NCBI RefSeq assembly: GCF_000764305.2
Contig: NW_025932638.1
Coordinates: 1-64,000 of the forward strand
Direction: 5' to 3'
Length of the DNA stretch: 64,000 nt
DNA from: Hyalella azteca
Lineage: Eukaryota > Arthropoda > Malacostraca > Amphipoda > Hyalellidae
Part shown: positions 33,346 to 46,600 of the stretch, piece by piece
How positions within the stretch are numbered: position 1 is the first letter of the stretch
How the letters are laid out: each line of letters begins with the position of its first letter
Program-made: the position numbers and the translations under genes
The notes under the pieces: generated by a model
Seen by the model: only the letters and a program-made list of their open reading frames with translations
The model's database searches: none
Told to the model about the DNA's origin: nothing

Positions 33346-33937
33346 CAGCCTGTTCTTCGAAACAAAATATAACCCACAGACATCAACAAAAGACCTAAAG
33401 CGAGCCCTGATTTAGCATTTGCACCATAATGAAGGAAATGAAGATCTTCGATCACTCCTCCCGGTACCGCCTACCATCTAATACCAACGTTATAAGAACC
33501 TGCGTGAGTTCTTGTTAAAGTCAAAGCTTAAAAAAACAATCAGAAAAAAAACGAAAATCCGAATAACTTAATTAATCTCCTGTAAACATTAACAACAATT
33601 ACAAAATACAAAAAAGTTAAAAAAATTACATGGGCCAGATAAGTATAATGAAATGGCGCGATCGTCGTTAAAGATCTGAATACATTAAAAACATCGATTA
33701 CATGGAAAAGGAGCTGTTATGATATTACTCGAGACACGAAACATAACTGCCATGCAAAAACAAACGATCACTTGTGATATGCAGTACCTGCAATTTGAAT
33801 GCATCTGAGTAACAAGCAACAGAAGGAAAAAATAAACAACTTATCCGTATGCACAATAACACGCCTTTATTTGGCGTGGGATTTTCTCAAACAACAGGGA
33901 CAACTGGTCTCTTGGGTGTCTCATCCTCTACAAACAA
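33346..33937 (+). mobile_element. second Penelope-like fragment, inverted relative to the first
   Basis: The plus strand repeats the linker region ('FFETKYNPQTST', '…RYKNLREFLLKSKLKK') and about 400 further bases that are the reverse complement of 32055-32530. Stop codons interrupt it. The similarity ends near 33937. The two copies meet head to head at about 33345. Confidence 0.8.
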
Positions 33938-34329
33938 TAAATAAGGCTGTAATTTTGCTGAAAAATTTGCATGCAGACAATAAAATAAGTATGGATACAA
34001 CTAGGAATAGTGGTACCTTTTCTGCCTTCTGACACTATTCAGTTTGATTCAAATTCTTGAAATGAATCTTATTTATCAGTCACCGATCTAATTAATTTTT
34101 TTTTTTGAGCAGCATTTTCTTTAACGTGAAAGTATACAGGGCAAACTAAACAGCTTTTAGGATCAAAGTGTAGGAGTCGGAATAAATTCGTTCGACATAG
34201 TTTTATTTTTGCTGTAATGTATAAATTTGAGAAAAAATTAACAAAATTAGGCGTTTAGTTTATGACTAATGAAGTGACTAGGAATTAATATACTGAGATA
34301 TATTACGTAACACATCCATGCGATAACAT
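33938..34329. other. noncoding interval
   Basis: Nothing recognisable between the Penelope-like copy and the non-LTR fragment. Confidence 0.35.
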
Positions 34330-34440
34330 TTCTTCTCGCTTCGAGTCACCGACATGTGGAACAGTCACCCTGATAGCTTCGTTGACGCTCCGAGTATGAA
34401 CATCTTCAAAAACAGACTAGACGAAGCTATGCAGGAGCAT
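34330..34440 (+). mobile_element. 3' end of a non-LTR retrotransposon ORF
   Basis: The frame reads 'FFSLRVTDMWNSHPDSFVDA' then 'PSMNIFKNRLDEAMQ', the characteristic C-terminal signature of CR1/jockey-like reverse transcriptase ORFs (R-V-x-x-x-W-N-x-L-P then N-x-F-K-x-x-L-D). It is cut at both ends; an N lies at 34441. Confidence 0.85.
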
Positions 34441-34443
34441 NTC

Positions 34444-37366
34444 TTCAGTACTGACACTTCTATTCTATTCTTTAAAAAAATTCAAGCGTTCGCGGTGACT
34501 TACGTTGGTTACCGCATGGTTGACGTTGAACTAATATTAGTTCAACCATGGGTTACCGTGCCTCTTACTCAATTTAGCTCAAGTGACAATCACCATATAC
34601 TGTCACTAACGTGATCCGGTAAATTCAAACCGACTGCAATGGAATTAAAACCCTCATTTTTTAAGTAATCCGCACTTTAACGTTGCCGTTTCTCACCTTG
34701 CACGAGCCTAACCCACGTTAACTTTACGTAGGACCTCATGAATTAACAAGAAAATACTATGACATGATGTCGCTAATAGAAACGCCGTATTATGCCTTTT
34801 GATAGTTGTTAGGATTATGTGTTGCCAAATAAAAAGATGACTCGTATTACATTTTTATGTAAAAACGGTTCGAAAACATTAACTATTTCTTACTATAAGT
34901 GTAGTTATAATTATAACCAGTCAGTTGCTCAAAATTACAAGTTATGCATGTCACTCAGGTTAGGGTGACAGAATTTTTCGGCCGCAATCAGCCCGCAAGA
35001 GGGTAGGCCTGTACCATGGTAGAAATAATTCAACCATGCGTGGGTCTGAATGCTGACCGGATCCTGCACGTCCTTTGCTGCGATTGAAGCGCTGAATCAA
35101 AGAGCGATACCTTATCACAACCAAGTATCTTATGACAAATAATGGTCATCTTACCTCGAGAGATGATTGGCTTAATAATCCTGATAGCGCGAATTTTTCA
35201 GGTGCATAATCAGAAATCAAACTTGTGAAAAATTCAAAATGATCGTTTTACTTTGAATCCATGTTCCAAAGTTGCGAAATTGACTATCTGTGCATTGTTT
35301 AAGTTCTCTGTAGTAGTCTTATTTTGGTTAATGCACGTAAATGATGCATTACATTATAAACGTCATTCTTGTTTAAACGACTTCTGTAAAAAAATTATGA
35401 TAACTATTAACGTAAGGCAAATTTACTCTTTTTTAATGAACAATTATATAAGACACCTCGGTGTGAGTAATAAACTTCTATTTTCAGTACCGAGTTAATA
35501 GCTACAGTAAAAGATTGGTAGGCACACAAAGCACCGCAATATTGTTGGGCAATTATTGGTTAAACGACTAAGGCTTCCTGGGCAGCTTGTGCAATATATA
35601 CGAGCAAAACGTTCCTTAAATCCTCAACTCCAACGTTAAAAAATCAGATTCCATAATAAAGGAGTTTTATAAGAAAACTCATAGGAGTTTAATGCGACAA
35701 GTGTCTATGAATGAACCTTAAATTAAACATATAGGACTTTATGCTGGGTAATGGCGACCCTAAAAGTGAATGATAGTTACGAACCGAAGCTTTAACGTGA
35801 CATTACTAATGAAATAATAGACGTTCTAATACACCTGAGAGACGAACAATTAAAATGTTTGAGCTTCAGTTGGACACTGCCCACGTATCTCAAATGTATC
35901 GCCATGCGAATAAAAAATGACGCTGAATTATGATACGGTAGAGCAAAAAGCAAAATGAAAATGGAAGTCAGCAGGAAATAGTTATTTTCCTTCTATCAAA
36001 TAATTGTTCGATTCGTGACTTACGATGTTAAGATGCTCTGATGATGGTGACACGACAATAATAGCACATAACAGTCCCCTGGCACAGTGGCCGGCCGTCT
36101 TGACGAAGTCACTCGGTCATCCTCACGACTGCATTTCTGTTTCACAACTTCTCGCTATCGGCCCGGTCTCGTGGAGTTGTTAACGGCTGTATTTCGGTAA
36201 GTTATATCATAACTTTAGTATATTGTTATGGTGACTTTGTCTCCAGTATCTATGATACTACTTGCTCGGCGAGGAGCCGTATTGCTCTGCTGTTGCCGCT
36301 ACCTTGCTGCCAAACGATAATTATTACTCAATGCTCGGAACTAATTGACGCCTCCGTAATCGTCACTCGACTTACAGCTTATCGTTTTTTCTCACGGCTG
36401 AGTCGCAGCCGGAGCGGCAGTAGTGTTGGTGATGGCCGTACATATAGCAACCTTGCGCCCATGCCTGACTGCGCATTGTTGATCCTATCATAGATCAGTC
36501 ATAGCACTCGAGTTTCTCGCTGTCGTTATTTCTCGAAACCCGCCTGTCATGGGGCCGTGGTTTGAGGATTGGTGGATCGTGTTTGCGTGACGCGGACTTC
36601 AGCTGAACCTCTCGTCTGGCGAGCAATTTGGTTGCTTATACCCTCAGGTGTGGCGTATATACCCTCAGGTGTGGCGTATACTTATACGCTCAAATATGTA
36701 CCTACGAGGCATCGCGTTCACAACACTTCGCTTTGCCCTCGCCCGATATAAACAAACTCACCGCCACGCTATAATGTCAGTGTCATCTTCTAACGTTGCA
36801 TAATGCTATATATAGTATCGTAATATAAAGAAAATTAATAATAACCTGCGACTTATTCAGATGGTGGTGATTTGCAATTATTAACGGTAGGATTTTCTAT
36901 ACGATAAATGAGAAGTCAGATATGCAATCGTGAGGGGTACAATTTAGCAAATGGAAATGGAAGGCGGTCATCTGAAAAAGGGAAAGGCGCGATTTTTCAA
37001 CAGAATAAGGAAGGCTATACTTTAGGTGAATGGTGAAATTTAAGATTTTGCAAATGTGAAATGCATAGTTATGATCTGCAATCATGAACGGTACGATTTT
37101 GGCTAAGAGAAATAAAAGGTGAATTAGAAAGGTCTTGAGAAGGTCAGAAGACCGACGACCATTGAGTGACTGCCTTTGGCCTTTCTGACAAGTTGAAGTT
37201 AGAGCTGGCGTCGGAGTTAAGAGAGAAAGGCAGAGCAGAAAACCAACATAATAGGCGCCTGGGTCATTACTGGGACCATGCAGGGAGTCCCTCTCGCTCA
37301 TCACGCTGGTCCCGCGAATTAGAGGTCCTTTTTATCAGCGGTTTTCATGGTATATATCACCAAAAT
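34444..37366. other. noncoding interval
   Basis: No supported gene. A 22-base direct duplication ('ccctcaggtgtggcgtata') lies at 36640-36682. Frames at 35253-35498, 36293-36493 and 37166-37402 lack support. Confidence 0.4.
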
Positions 37367-37480
37367 CAGTGGTTCCCAAAGTGGGCGATATCGCCCCCCT
37401 AGGGGCGGTGGAAAGATTTTGGGGGGCGGTAAGGAAGAAGAGGGCGTTTGGGGGGCGATAGGGGGGCGGTAGTCCGAAGT
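37367..37480 (+). mobile_element. hAT-like transposon terminus
   Basis: The sequence starting CAGTGGTTCCCAAAGTGGGC, followed by G-rich runs (ggggcggt, ggggggcgat), matches the widespread terminal type of hAT elements. A palindrome 'gggcgatatcgccc' and another 'cccctagggg' follow. The opposite end and the 8-bp target duplication were not found within the next few kilobases. Confidence 0.55.
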
Positions 37481-39936
37481 CGAAGTCAAGCATTTCTATA
37501 ATAAATTAGTTTACGACGACATATATAAGCATCTTCGAACGACCTGAGAAGATGAAAGTTATATATAAAACTGCCTAACTGCAAAAACAAAAATGCGAAT
37601 TAAAATGCTCGTGTACGCTTCAAACCATTATAATTAATATACGGTATTGTTCAGCTTCACAGGCTACCCGTATATGCTTCAAACTAAACTTCATGGTGGC
37701 CCCATGCTCAATGAGTAAACGAAATGGAACAAAAGTCAAAATTCCAAATTTAAGTTGATCCTGGCATGAAACTAGTCGATAAGGAAATTCCCATCTGTCC
37801 ACAATCTCTTGTACTTCATTTCAAAGTTCAACATCAGCTACATTTTATGAACTATTATCTAAAACGAGTCGAAGAACACAATTTTTGGGTTCATTTTTCA
37901 TACATGTCTCTTGATCTTGACATTATTCTTGATTTTTAACGGAATGACTGGAATCCGTTGAGGATGTTACGGAAAACTCGATCCCCACTTTTTATAATAT
38001 TTTCAATATATTCAATGATTTCTGAGAGTAAAATTATATCTTGGTTATAAATACGGCAAAAAATTTAGCTTCATTTTATAGTTATATACGTAGCTAATGA
38101 ATTTATGTTCGAGGGCAGAAAAGAGCTGCATTTAAATGCAGGTCAATGTTAAAATCAGAGTTAATCAATCATCTTTTAAATGTGATATGATCAATAATAT
38201 AAAAAAAAAACTAGCTTGTTACCACCGTAAATCTGCCGTTGAACAACCCAATTGAATACACATTGAACTGCTGGTAAATCTCATAAGATAACGACGTGAC
38301 GAGAAAAGTCGACTTGAGGTAACTCTTGTTTCGTTCATTACAGATCTGACAAATGGTCATTCTGATTTTTCATATTTTTTCGTATTTCGTAGGTACGAGT
38401 ATTTAGATTCGAGCACGGAAATTTAACTTTTTTCATAAAATTTGGTAACTAACGCGTTGTGGAGTGATAGTAAATTAGTTGCATAGTCAATTGCATGTCA
38501 GTTGCTGGCTGTGAAGAGGACGCGCCCCCAAGTAGCGAGAGCGGGAAGTTCGTAAGGGCAAGGAGAGCGGCAGTGCCGCTGCAGCTCTTGTGTTGGTAGG
38601 TTAGTGCCGCTCCGCATGGCCTGCCGTGGCAGTGGCACCGCCCTTGCTGTGCCAGCTGAATCAATCATTGCTTATCCTCCTCTTCCTCAGTATTAAATGT
38701 CGTCAGGCGTAGCTTTTTTTCAATCATCTCCTTGTCCTTCATTCAAGAACGTGTAGTTGGTTAAGGATTTGTTTGAAGTTGTTAAAAAGTATGAATGCTC
38801 TAACTTGAATAATTCATAATTTAAACGAATCAATATAGCGTTCCTCTTTAGTTCTTTCTGCATAAATTCATGTCTGACAATATTGTAACACAGAGGTGAA
38901 ACTGTCTTTTCGTTAAATAATATATTCACGTGTATTTGCTGTGAATAGAGAGCAGCTACATCGAGCGGGTGTATATACTATACACTTTACAGCGAATTAG
39001 TTGAATAGTTCATACACGTTTTGGTTTCACCACGCGAGAACTTGTATCTTCTTCTGTAGGCTAAGGCTGGCAACTACGTAGTCTTTCCCGAGTCCTCTGG
39101 CGTCACTAACTTTGCGTGATATTCAAAGTTGGATAGGAATGATCCCAGCATTAGATGGGTTTAAATAATAGTGTTGCTATGTAACTTTTATGCTAGGTGG
39201 ATACACACAAAATTTGCAAGTAACTAACATTTTGCTTACCAACATTGACACGGCTTCATAGTGAATACTTCACATTTTTGAATACTATGAATACTAAGCA
39301 ATTTCCATGTTACTGTAAGTACTCCGTACTTTCTGCGCAATTCTTTTGAAACTTAGTTCAACCGAAGGATCGAACGTCATCTTTTTTGTGTCCAGTGTCA
39401 AAACCTCTCTGTTGCGTGAAGTATATTACTGTTTGGCGAATTCTCAATGCTCACTAAGCAAAAAACCAGTTACGTAGATAACGCGTAAAATATTAAATTT
39501 ATTAATGAAGTTTTCGACCTTCAGTAAATATTCCTATTATATATTCCACTTTTACAATTATCTACTGAAATCTACAATTTGATCTCGTGGAACTATCGAC
39601 GGCCCATGAGCCTTATCAAATCCAATTTTTAACAACTCTCACAACCTTTAAAGATTGAAGAATCCCTTTTCGTTCCAAAACAAATTTATAGAAATGACTT
39701 TAAGCAGCTTTATAGATAGATAAAGAGTTTAACTTGCTAGATATCAAAACGAATCATTGCTTTGTTGATACGCTTCATTGACTCAGCTGTTCCGCTTTAC
39801 TTGCAAAGAAGAAAGGTTCAGACCGAGAAGTGCTTGCAGTTGGGCGTTAAAATCAATACTTTGGCATTCAAAAACATTTTTCGCAATAATTTATTTGATT
39901 GGTAACAATAGTTCTTGGTAATAACTGAAAAAATTT
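37481..39936. other. noncoding interval
   Basis: No supported gene. A GC-richer island at 38510-38650 has opposed frames but no clear exon. Confidence 0.35.
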
Positions 39937-39971
39937 TAGTTGGAGCAAGGCGAAACCAAGCGTGCCTGATC

Positions 39972-40050
39972 ATGTCGGAAGTGGAAGATGTACCAGCAGC
40001 AGCAGCTGAGCAGCTATCATTGAAAGACGCTTCTTCTCCTAATGGCCAAG
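39972..40050 (+). CDS. probable first coding exon of an unidentified gene
   Basis: ATG at 39972 opens 'MSEVEDVPAAAAEQLSLKD' and ends at a strong donor (caag|gtgagt, 40050/40051) in phase 1. An acidic, Ala-rich start in a GC-richer pocket after AT-rich DNA looks coding. A possible acceptor (attttag) ends at 39939. No downstream exon could be joined with confidence, and no family is recognised. Confidence 0.5.
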
Positions 40051-40784
40051 GTGAGTAAATCCGGGAAATTTTAATTACATCGAAACATAACTTATTCCTT
40101 AATAATATTTATTTATTTAATATATTCTTATCTATTTTTTTATTGAACTTCGGGGCGAGGTTTTTGCGTTTTTTTTTTTTTTTTTTTGGTAAAAAATCCA
40201 TGCGTTTTTCGATGTCAAAGAAAAAGTATGGGCAACAGGAATAAACATTATAGGTATGAACGAAACGTAAGCCGTATTTCAACACCCGGGACGCTATCAA
40301 AGGACATGCGGATTACAGTAATCTGACTGTTGAGCGAAACCATGTGTCTGAAGACTATTTTAAACCTGTTAATCTCGTGATCGAAAGTTGAAAGAGAACA
40401 TAAGCTATTCAAATTCAGATATAGAGCGAGTTCTCGTTTATGTTGTATCGCTGTGAACCGCCCGCTTTGAACGCTTTATTTTATTGTTTGATTTCTTTGA
40501 TTCAATATCAAAGAATAAAATATAAATGCATTACTTTTATATCTGTCAAGATCGAGATTTTGTTTTACTCCTTTTTATCGCTAGTCTATAAGGACTCCAC
40601 TTTTTTTTCAGAATTTTTATTTCGATGTCCCGATTTAAAGAAACTAATTTTGATGAAATTTTTTTATTTTAATGAAATTTTTTTATTCAAGGGCCTCTGA
40701 TAATTTTTGTAGAATCATTTTCGGTTATCCTGACTTGCTTGTACTTAGTGATTGGAGCGATACAAACGAAAGGCTGCGCAACGT
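40051..40784. other. probable intron / noncoding
   Basis: AT-rich, containing a T-run at 40168-40187. Nothing coding is supported. Confidence 0.35.
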
Positions 40785-40963
40785 CATCATGCATCACACA
40801 TTCAATGAATATTCTGTGTACGTATCGTCACCACGCATCACACATTCAATGAATATTCTGTGTACGTATCGTCACCACGCATCACACATTCAATGTATAT
40901 TCTGTGTACGTATCGTCACCACGCATCACACATTCAATGAATATTCTGTGTACGTATCACCAC
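40785..40963. repeat. 44-bp tandem repeat, four copies
   Basis: The unit contains 'catcacacattcaatgaata' followed by 'ttctgtgtacgtatcgtcac'. Copies are almost identical, with one a-to-t change in the third. The frame at 40672-41094 runs through it. Confidence 0.95.
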
Positions 40964-42580
40964 GCCAGAATGAAGGTGCAGGCGAGCGACCAAATGCTCT
41001 GGTGCCACTACAGATATACGCAACAGGAGCCTATATGATGGCGCTGAGCGTTAATCGAGTAACGCAAAAGTCCAGCGACATAAATCATGCTTGATTATTG
41101 GATCATCATCGCTGGTCGATGATCGTTCCCAATAATTATTGTCCTGCTTGGTCAAATTATTACGTGATCTAATGTGTTTTCAAAAATATTGTTTTTTGTT
41201 TCAAAATCGTATTTAAAAACAGTTAGAACCTTTATCGTATTTAGGCGATCAATTCGCGATGTCTTAATTTATTCGTGGCAATATAACTATTTATATCTTC
41301 TATTGATACTCCCGTGAAATTTTATTTTTCTTTCCTGAACTGATCCAATTTTATGGAACGGCTTGAATGTCGTTAATGTCCTTACAAGAAGACCTGTATC
41401 AAGTATTTTTCAAGATTAAATGACATTTGTTCTTATGGTAATATTTCCATACATTTGATAAATTCTCCAAGACGCTGTTACATCGCCTGCATTGTCAGTA
41501 ACATTATGAGCTTGATTTTTCATCAAGAGTGTCTTACATTAATGAAGGCACTTTGAAATTAACGAAGCTTACTAATTTATATGCATGATAATTTCAGCAA
41601 GTCATCCTCCATAGGTTGCAGCTGGCAGCTCGAAGTAAAATCATTTCTGTCAATATTGTTTAAACAATAATTTACGACTGACGAATCATTTGCACTTGGC
41701 GAGCAAATTCTCACACTAAAAAAAATTAAACTCAACGTTACAAAAGAAAGCCGAAAATGTTCACAAATATGTTATAGTGGCTAACGTATTTTCGGCTGCG
41801 ATGCAGAAAACATTCCCAAAAACGTTAAAATTTACCGTTATCTCCGGGAGCTGCGGGGTCGAAAATGTTTACCTGTCCAATTTTGCGTGTGATTTGCATT
41901 TACATTGGCCCTTTTCGGGCACATATTCATACAAATACATTAAAATTAAATTATTATCGATATTTCCGAATTTTAAATTTTAGAAAAAAAAAACAATTTT
42001 ACGTTGTAGCTTTCCTTAGTTAGAAGAGATATTTCAAAATCATGAGGCAGTCTTTCGAAATAAATAACGAGGCAGTATGCCTTGGGACCAAGTAATGAAC
42101 AAACGGACAAAAGTTTACCCACCTATCAATTAAGAACTGTGACGTATGTAAAATTTAGCAAAAGTTTCTGTTTGGAAATTGTTATGAACTGCAATTAAAT
42201 GAAACCAACCTGCCACTTGATCGGTCTCCTTCCAACCCCAAAATTTATCGACATCTCGAGTTCTGTCCTCGACTCCTAAGGGTAAATTTGTATCCATTTT
42301 CCGACCCCCGTTTCTGAGGGATGAGTTTCATAGTTTAAATATTTATGTATATTATATATCAACCGAATATTTATATTATTCTCATATTATAATTCTAATA
42401 GCTTATCATAAAAACCTTGTAGTAAATTATTCTATATAGTTGAACGGGCAACAAGTGCACCTAGCAACGTAGCTGTACTTTCTTCGCGGATATGAAGACC
42501 ATGGGAAATAATTGTCATGTCTATAGATAATCTGGCTCACAACTACATCATTAAGCCAAATTCTCACGTGCCACCTTCAG
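40964..42580. other. noncoding interval
   Basis: No supported coding sequence or strong repeat. Confidence 0.35.
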
Positions 42581-42719
42581 TTTGGAGGACCAAGGAGTCA
42601 CCTGAGGGAGGCCCACAACGAGACCATCACTCGCACGGTACTAGACGAAAGTACCAGTATTGTCATGCGGTGCCTCGACGCCATGCACTGGATTTGCGAT
42701 AGCGGAGTATGGGCCTCCG
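42581..42719 (+). CDS. probable internal exon of an unidentified gene
   Basis: After acceptor ccaccttcag the frame reads 'FGGPRSHLREAHNETITRTV' then 'LDESTSIVMRCLDAMHWICD', a soluble helical-looking segment with balanced charges. Possible donors are g|gttgta at 42720 or a|gtatgg at 42707, both weak. It is phase 0 at its start, so it does not join directly to the exon at 39972-40050. The opposite strand is also partly open, so the strand is not certain. Confidence 0.4.
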
Positions 42720-42739
42720 GTTGTATGAGGAACTGTTAT

Positions 42740-43290
42740 CGGGATAATTTTTGTGATATAGCTATTTTTTCGAGCATTATCTTATTTATTGAATGCTAAA
42801 CTATACGTATGCAACATTCTGAGCTTGTATCAATCCAAATTTCAGTTCCCACTTAGTTAATGTTGATAATTCGATATTTTATAAAAATAGTAAAAATTTA
42901 ATTCGGAAACTTGATGTTCAATCTACCAATGCATACGAAAAATATAGTTTAGACTTTTTGGGAATGCCATGGGGAAGAATATAAATAAAACTACTCTCTG
43001 GTCTTCAATCAAACTCTTCTAAATGAGCAAATCTTTCCGCCAAAAACTAAAATCAAAAGATGAGCATCACCCGATTTTCTTCCCATTTGAAATTAAGTAC
43101 AATTGGCAAACGAATTGTACAGAAGATTTAACCTGCAGTTGACGAGTGTAGAAACAGACCAAATCGGTTTCCTTTAAGGTCGATTTTCGCAGACGTGTAT
43201 TACCTATGTAATCTCCGCGACTGCTGTAGGGTTAAGTGTATAATTAAACACGATATTGATCGTTGATCATCATTATTAAGAACTCCTAAG
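42740..43290. other. noncoding interval
   Basis: AT-rich; nothing recognised. Confidence 0.35.
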
Positions 43291-43293
43291 GTC

Positions 43294-43299
43294 TTTATT
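43294..43299 (-). terminator. polyadenylation signal of RING gene
   Basis: AATAAA on the minus strand lies about 75 bases beyond the predicted stop at 43372, supporting the terminal exon. Confidence 0.5.
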
Positions 43300-43371
43300 A
43301 CACATTAAACACGTTTAGAAGTATGTACATTATACACGTTTTACACATTATATTGCACATTATACATGTTT

Positions 43372-43666
43372 TTAGAACTGATCTAGTTCATGTTTACTAT
43401 CTACCGGTACTATTGCTACATACAGTATGTAAACGAGTACCGCGGAACGAAGTTCAGGTATTTTCAGGTATTTGTATACAAACTGATTGAAGTTTCTCTT
43501 CCAATTTTTTGGTTGCTGTTGGGCTGCAGTTTCAGGGTTTGGGCAAAAAGTGGCAGCCAACAGTTGCATCGTAGCGGCTGGGACATCTGTTGGATTGTGG
43601 GCATACGGTATATCAGATGTGTCTGTATTAGTTGGAATGTCTTGTGCGGGGCAGTGGACAGTTTGC
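43372..43666 (-). other. tentative terminal exon of RING gene
   Basis: The acceptor (taccag) is weak, but the phase fits and the 97-residue frame ('…DIPTNTDTSDIPYAHNPTDV…') is followed by AATAAA. A hydrophobic frame on the opposite strand is taken as its shadow. Confidence 0.4.
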
Positions 43667-46600
43667 CTGGTACGGCAGGGCCGCTACGGAGCCGTTACGG
43701 AGCAGTTGTGTCGTCTGTTCCTCTGCTTTGCTGCAGCGCTGCTAGGCTTGCTTCGTATTGGTCAAACCTCCTGCACAACAAACATTAATTGCTTCACTCA
43801 TAGTCTCTTAATAGGATAAGAAAGATAGGAAGCTTTTTTCGCGTACTTTGTTCTAAATTTCGTGGGAAGAACACTATCAGTTATATATAGTTTCAATAAT
43901 TTTTTAAAATTTGGTTTATCGAGAAATTTTGAACACGTCCGGTGAACAACTTTTGTATGAGCTCAATTTGATGGATTTCGTCGCGTACTAAATCTCCATT
44001 AATCTATCTGATTATCTTCATCGTTAGGAAAAATCTACTGGAATTCATCTATTTTGTACAGAAATTCAAGCGTTTCTATTCCTACAGTGCAATAGGGTTA
44101 TTCCAGGGATTTTTTTCTCGATAATCGCAGCAATTAATTTTCAGTAATTTGAGCTCTAGACCCGTTTTATATTGCACAAGACGCATCATTCGTCTTAATG
44201 GACGGTGTACTCACATCAACATCCATCCCTGCGTGGCCCACGTCCTACGATTGGCGTGCACGTCGCCCAAGAAGTGCGTTGCTCTGGAAGGAAAAGAACG
44301 GACATTAGAATTAAAATTTATCATTAAAAATTCCTAATTTCATGTTTACACTCTTTGCTGAAAAGAGTGTAATTGTTTTATGTTTTATTGCTGAAAAATT
44401 TGGACAATTTGTGAAAATGATAATCTAGTATTAAACTGTCGAAACTATTGTAATACGTACGGCGGTTGCTTTTATGCACATTTTTCGATTCATATTCAAA
44501 TTTGCTATCGAATATTGCGATCATTGCTGGATGTAATGTCAATACTAGATTGATAGAGTTGAGATTATTATTTACCGTTCCATTTCGTGGGCGTCGAGCA
44601 TCCTGAGCATGAGGTTAATCCTTCTCGTCACCTCCTTGTCGAGGAGCTTCTTCTTGGCGGAGGACCCATGGTGCAGGTACTCCTTGGACGCCCCCCACAG
44701 GTGCCACGGCCCCCTGCGACACTCGGGACACGAGACTTGGTCGCCACGCATCCTGCAGCAGCGGACGGAAACTTTGATCAGACATTCTTGAATGCCAACT
44801 AAAATAGAGCTTTGCTATTAATTACAGACTAATGAATGTAGTATTGACATTGATTCATTTTAACATGGTAGTCTTTTTATTAAATTTGTCTTAATTTATT
44901 TCATTAATTTTTCCCATTTACAACACCCATTTACCTTTGTATTGTTTGAATTTACAACCTTGATTTTCAGTCAGATATAAAGTATTACGCTTTATTACGT
45001 TTTCAGAGATTATATTATTACACACTAACGATTTATCATTTATATTATATTATATACCTATATCATAAAATACTCCGTTAAGGTTAAGTAATTCAAAGTT
45101 CTTACCTTATGTGCTTCATGGTACACGCAACGCAGATGGAATGGCGGCAGTTTTCATGGATTGCGTAGTCACGAATTTCATAACAAACGCTGCAAGGGGG
45201 TTGGCTTGTTGTCGTGCCTGAACCCTCTTCCAGATTTGCCTCCGGGTAAGGACGATATTGGTAGTTTGGTCGCAGTAAAATGTTTTGGGCTCGCCTGCGT
45301 GCTGCCAGCGTTTCTTCGGAGTGATTTATATGAACCTCTTCATCCGTAGGTTCAATGATAGCCCTAGAATTTTCAAATGCGTGCTGTAATTCTTCGAATG
45401 TTGGCGCGTCATCCTGAAAAGCCGAGTCGTTGTCTTCAACACCCACCGGAGATGGAGCGGGCGCAACAGGCTGGGGGAATATGCCGTAATAATAGGAATT
45501 TTCGTGCGAGTCTTCAGACTCGTGGGGCTCAGGTCGGAATGGAAAGGAAGGAATTTCACTACTGCTTTCATCACTACTCGGGCCGTAGACATTTTCGTTC
45601 TGTTGAGCTTCGTTCAGTTCAACATCAATCGAACTTTCTTGATATTCTGCGTGGGGGGAGTCTACGTTGACAGTGGGAGGCGGCTCATTTGAAACCATGT
45701 TGCGGTCTCCTGGCCAGATTGTGGAGTAACTATCGTCGCTTACAAAGTTGATATATGATGGAGGAGATCCTGAAGGGCTCATTCCATCATCCCATGAAAT
45801 ATTACAGTGATCTGAAGTGGAACTATTGGGAGAGTTGTTAGCCGTTTCACCAAACCTAACTTGTGGGACCGTCGAATCAGTTTCATTTATGGTTTGATTT
45901 GTTAAGTTATCTTCTGATTGTTCGAAAGCACCAGACCTGTTCGTTAAATTTTGCCTTCTATTGCTAATGCGATCAGTTACTGACACAGACTCATCATTTT
46001 CTGGCCAATCACTATCTAGTACGCAACGTTCCGGAAACAGGCCCGCCACTCTTAATGCAGCAATCCGAATGTCCACGAAATTCAACGGTGTATCTCTTCC
46101 GGCCAGTCTCGTCGGGTATGGTAGCGCCGTAGTACTCAAGCTTCCACCATCAACATGCATCGTATCGTCTGAAGAGAATGAGGCTTGAAAATGGTTCAAA
46201 GAATCATGCTGAATCGATTGGGGTTCTTGGTTGTGCCGGCTTGAGCTGGCCCCTGAAATGCGCTGCAAAGCGCAAAGTCGTCGGCGGTTGGGTCTTGCGT
46301 CTTCCGCTGAACGTTGATTCAGCTGTTGAAAGTGATTTGAAATCCATCTGTCCATCACTGAGCCACTTTGGTGAGAAGTCAATGTCATCGGTGGGTGTGG
46401 TGACTGCCCATATGAATGGTCCAAAGCAATCGAGTCGTAGGAGCCTACGACAGCTTCGGAGGAAGGGACCAACTGTGAATAATTTCCTGGATTCTCGCGC
46501 AACGGGTGAAGAACTGGGCTTACGAATAAACCTGTCGCAGATGAAGAAGCGCGTCCAACTTCCGCCGCATTGAAGTTCGGTGACGAACTCGCACTCGAGT

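Noticed and set aside
40785..40963. CRISPR array
   Set aside because: The 44-bp copies are contiguous with no variable spacers; eukaryotic minisatellite.
43487..43819. Plus-strand 110-residue membrane protein
   Set aside because: It begins at a non-ATG codon and is antisense to a phase-compatible terminal exon of the RING gene with its own AATAAA.
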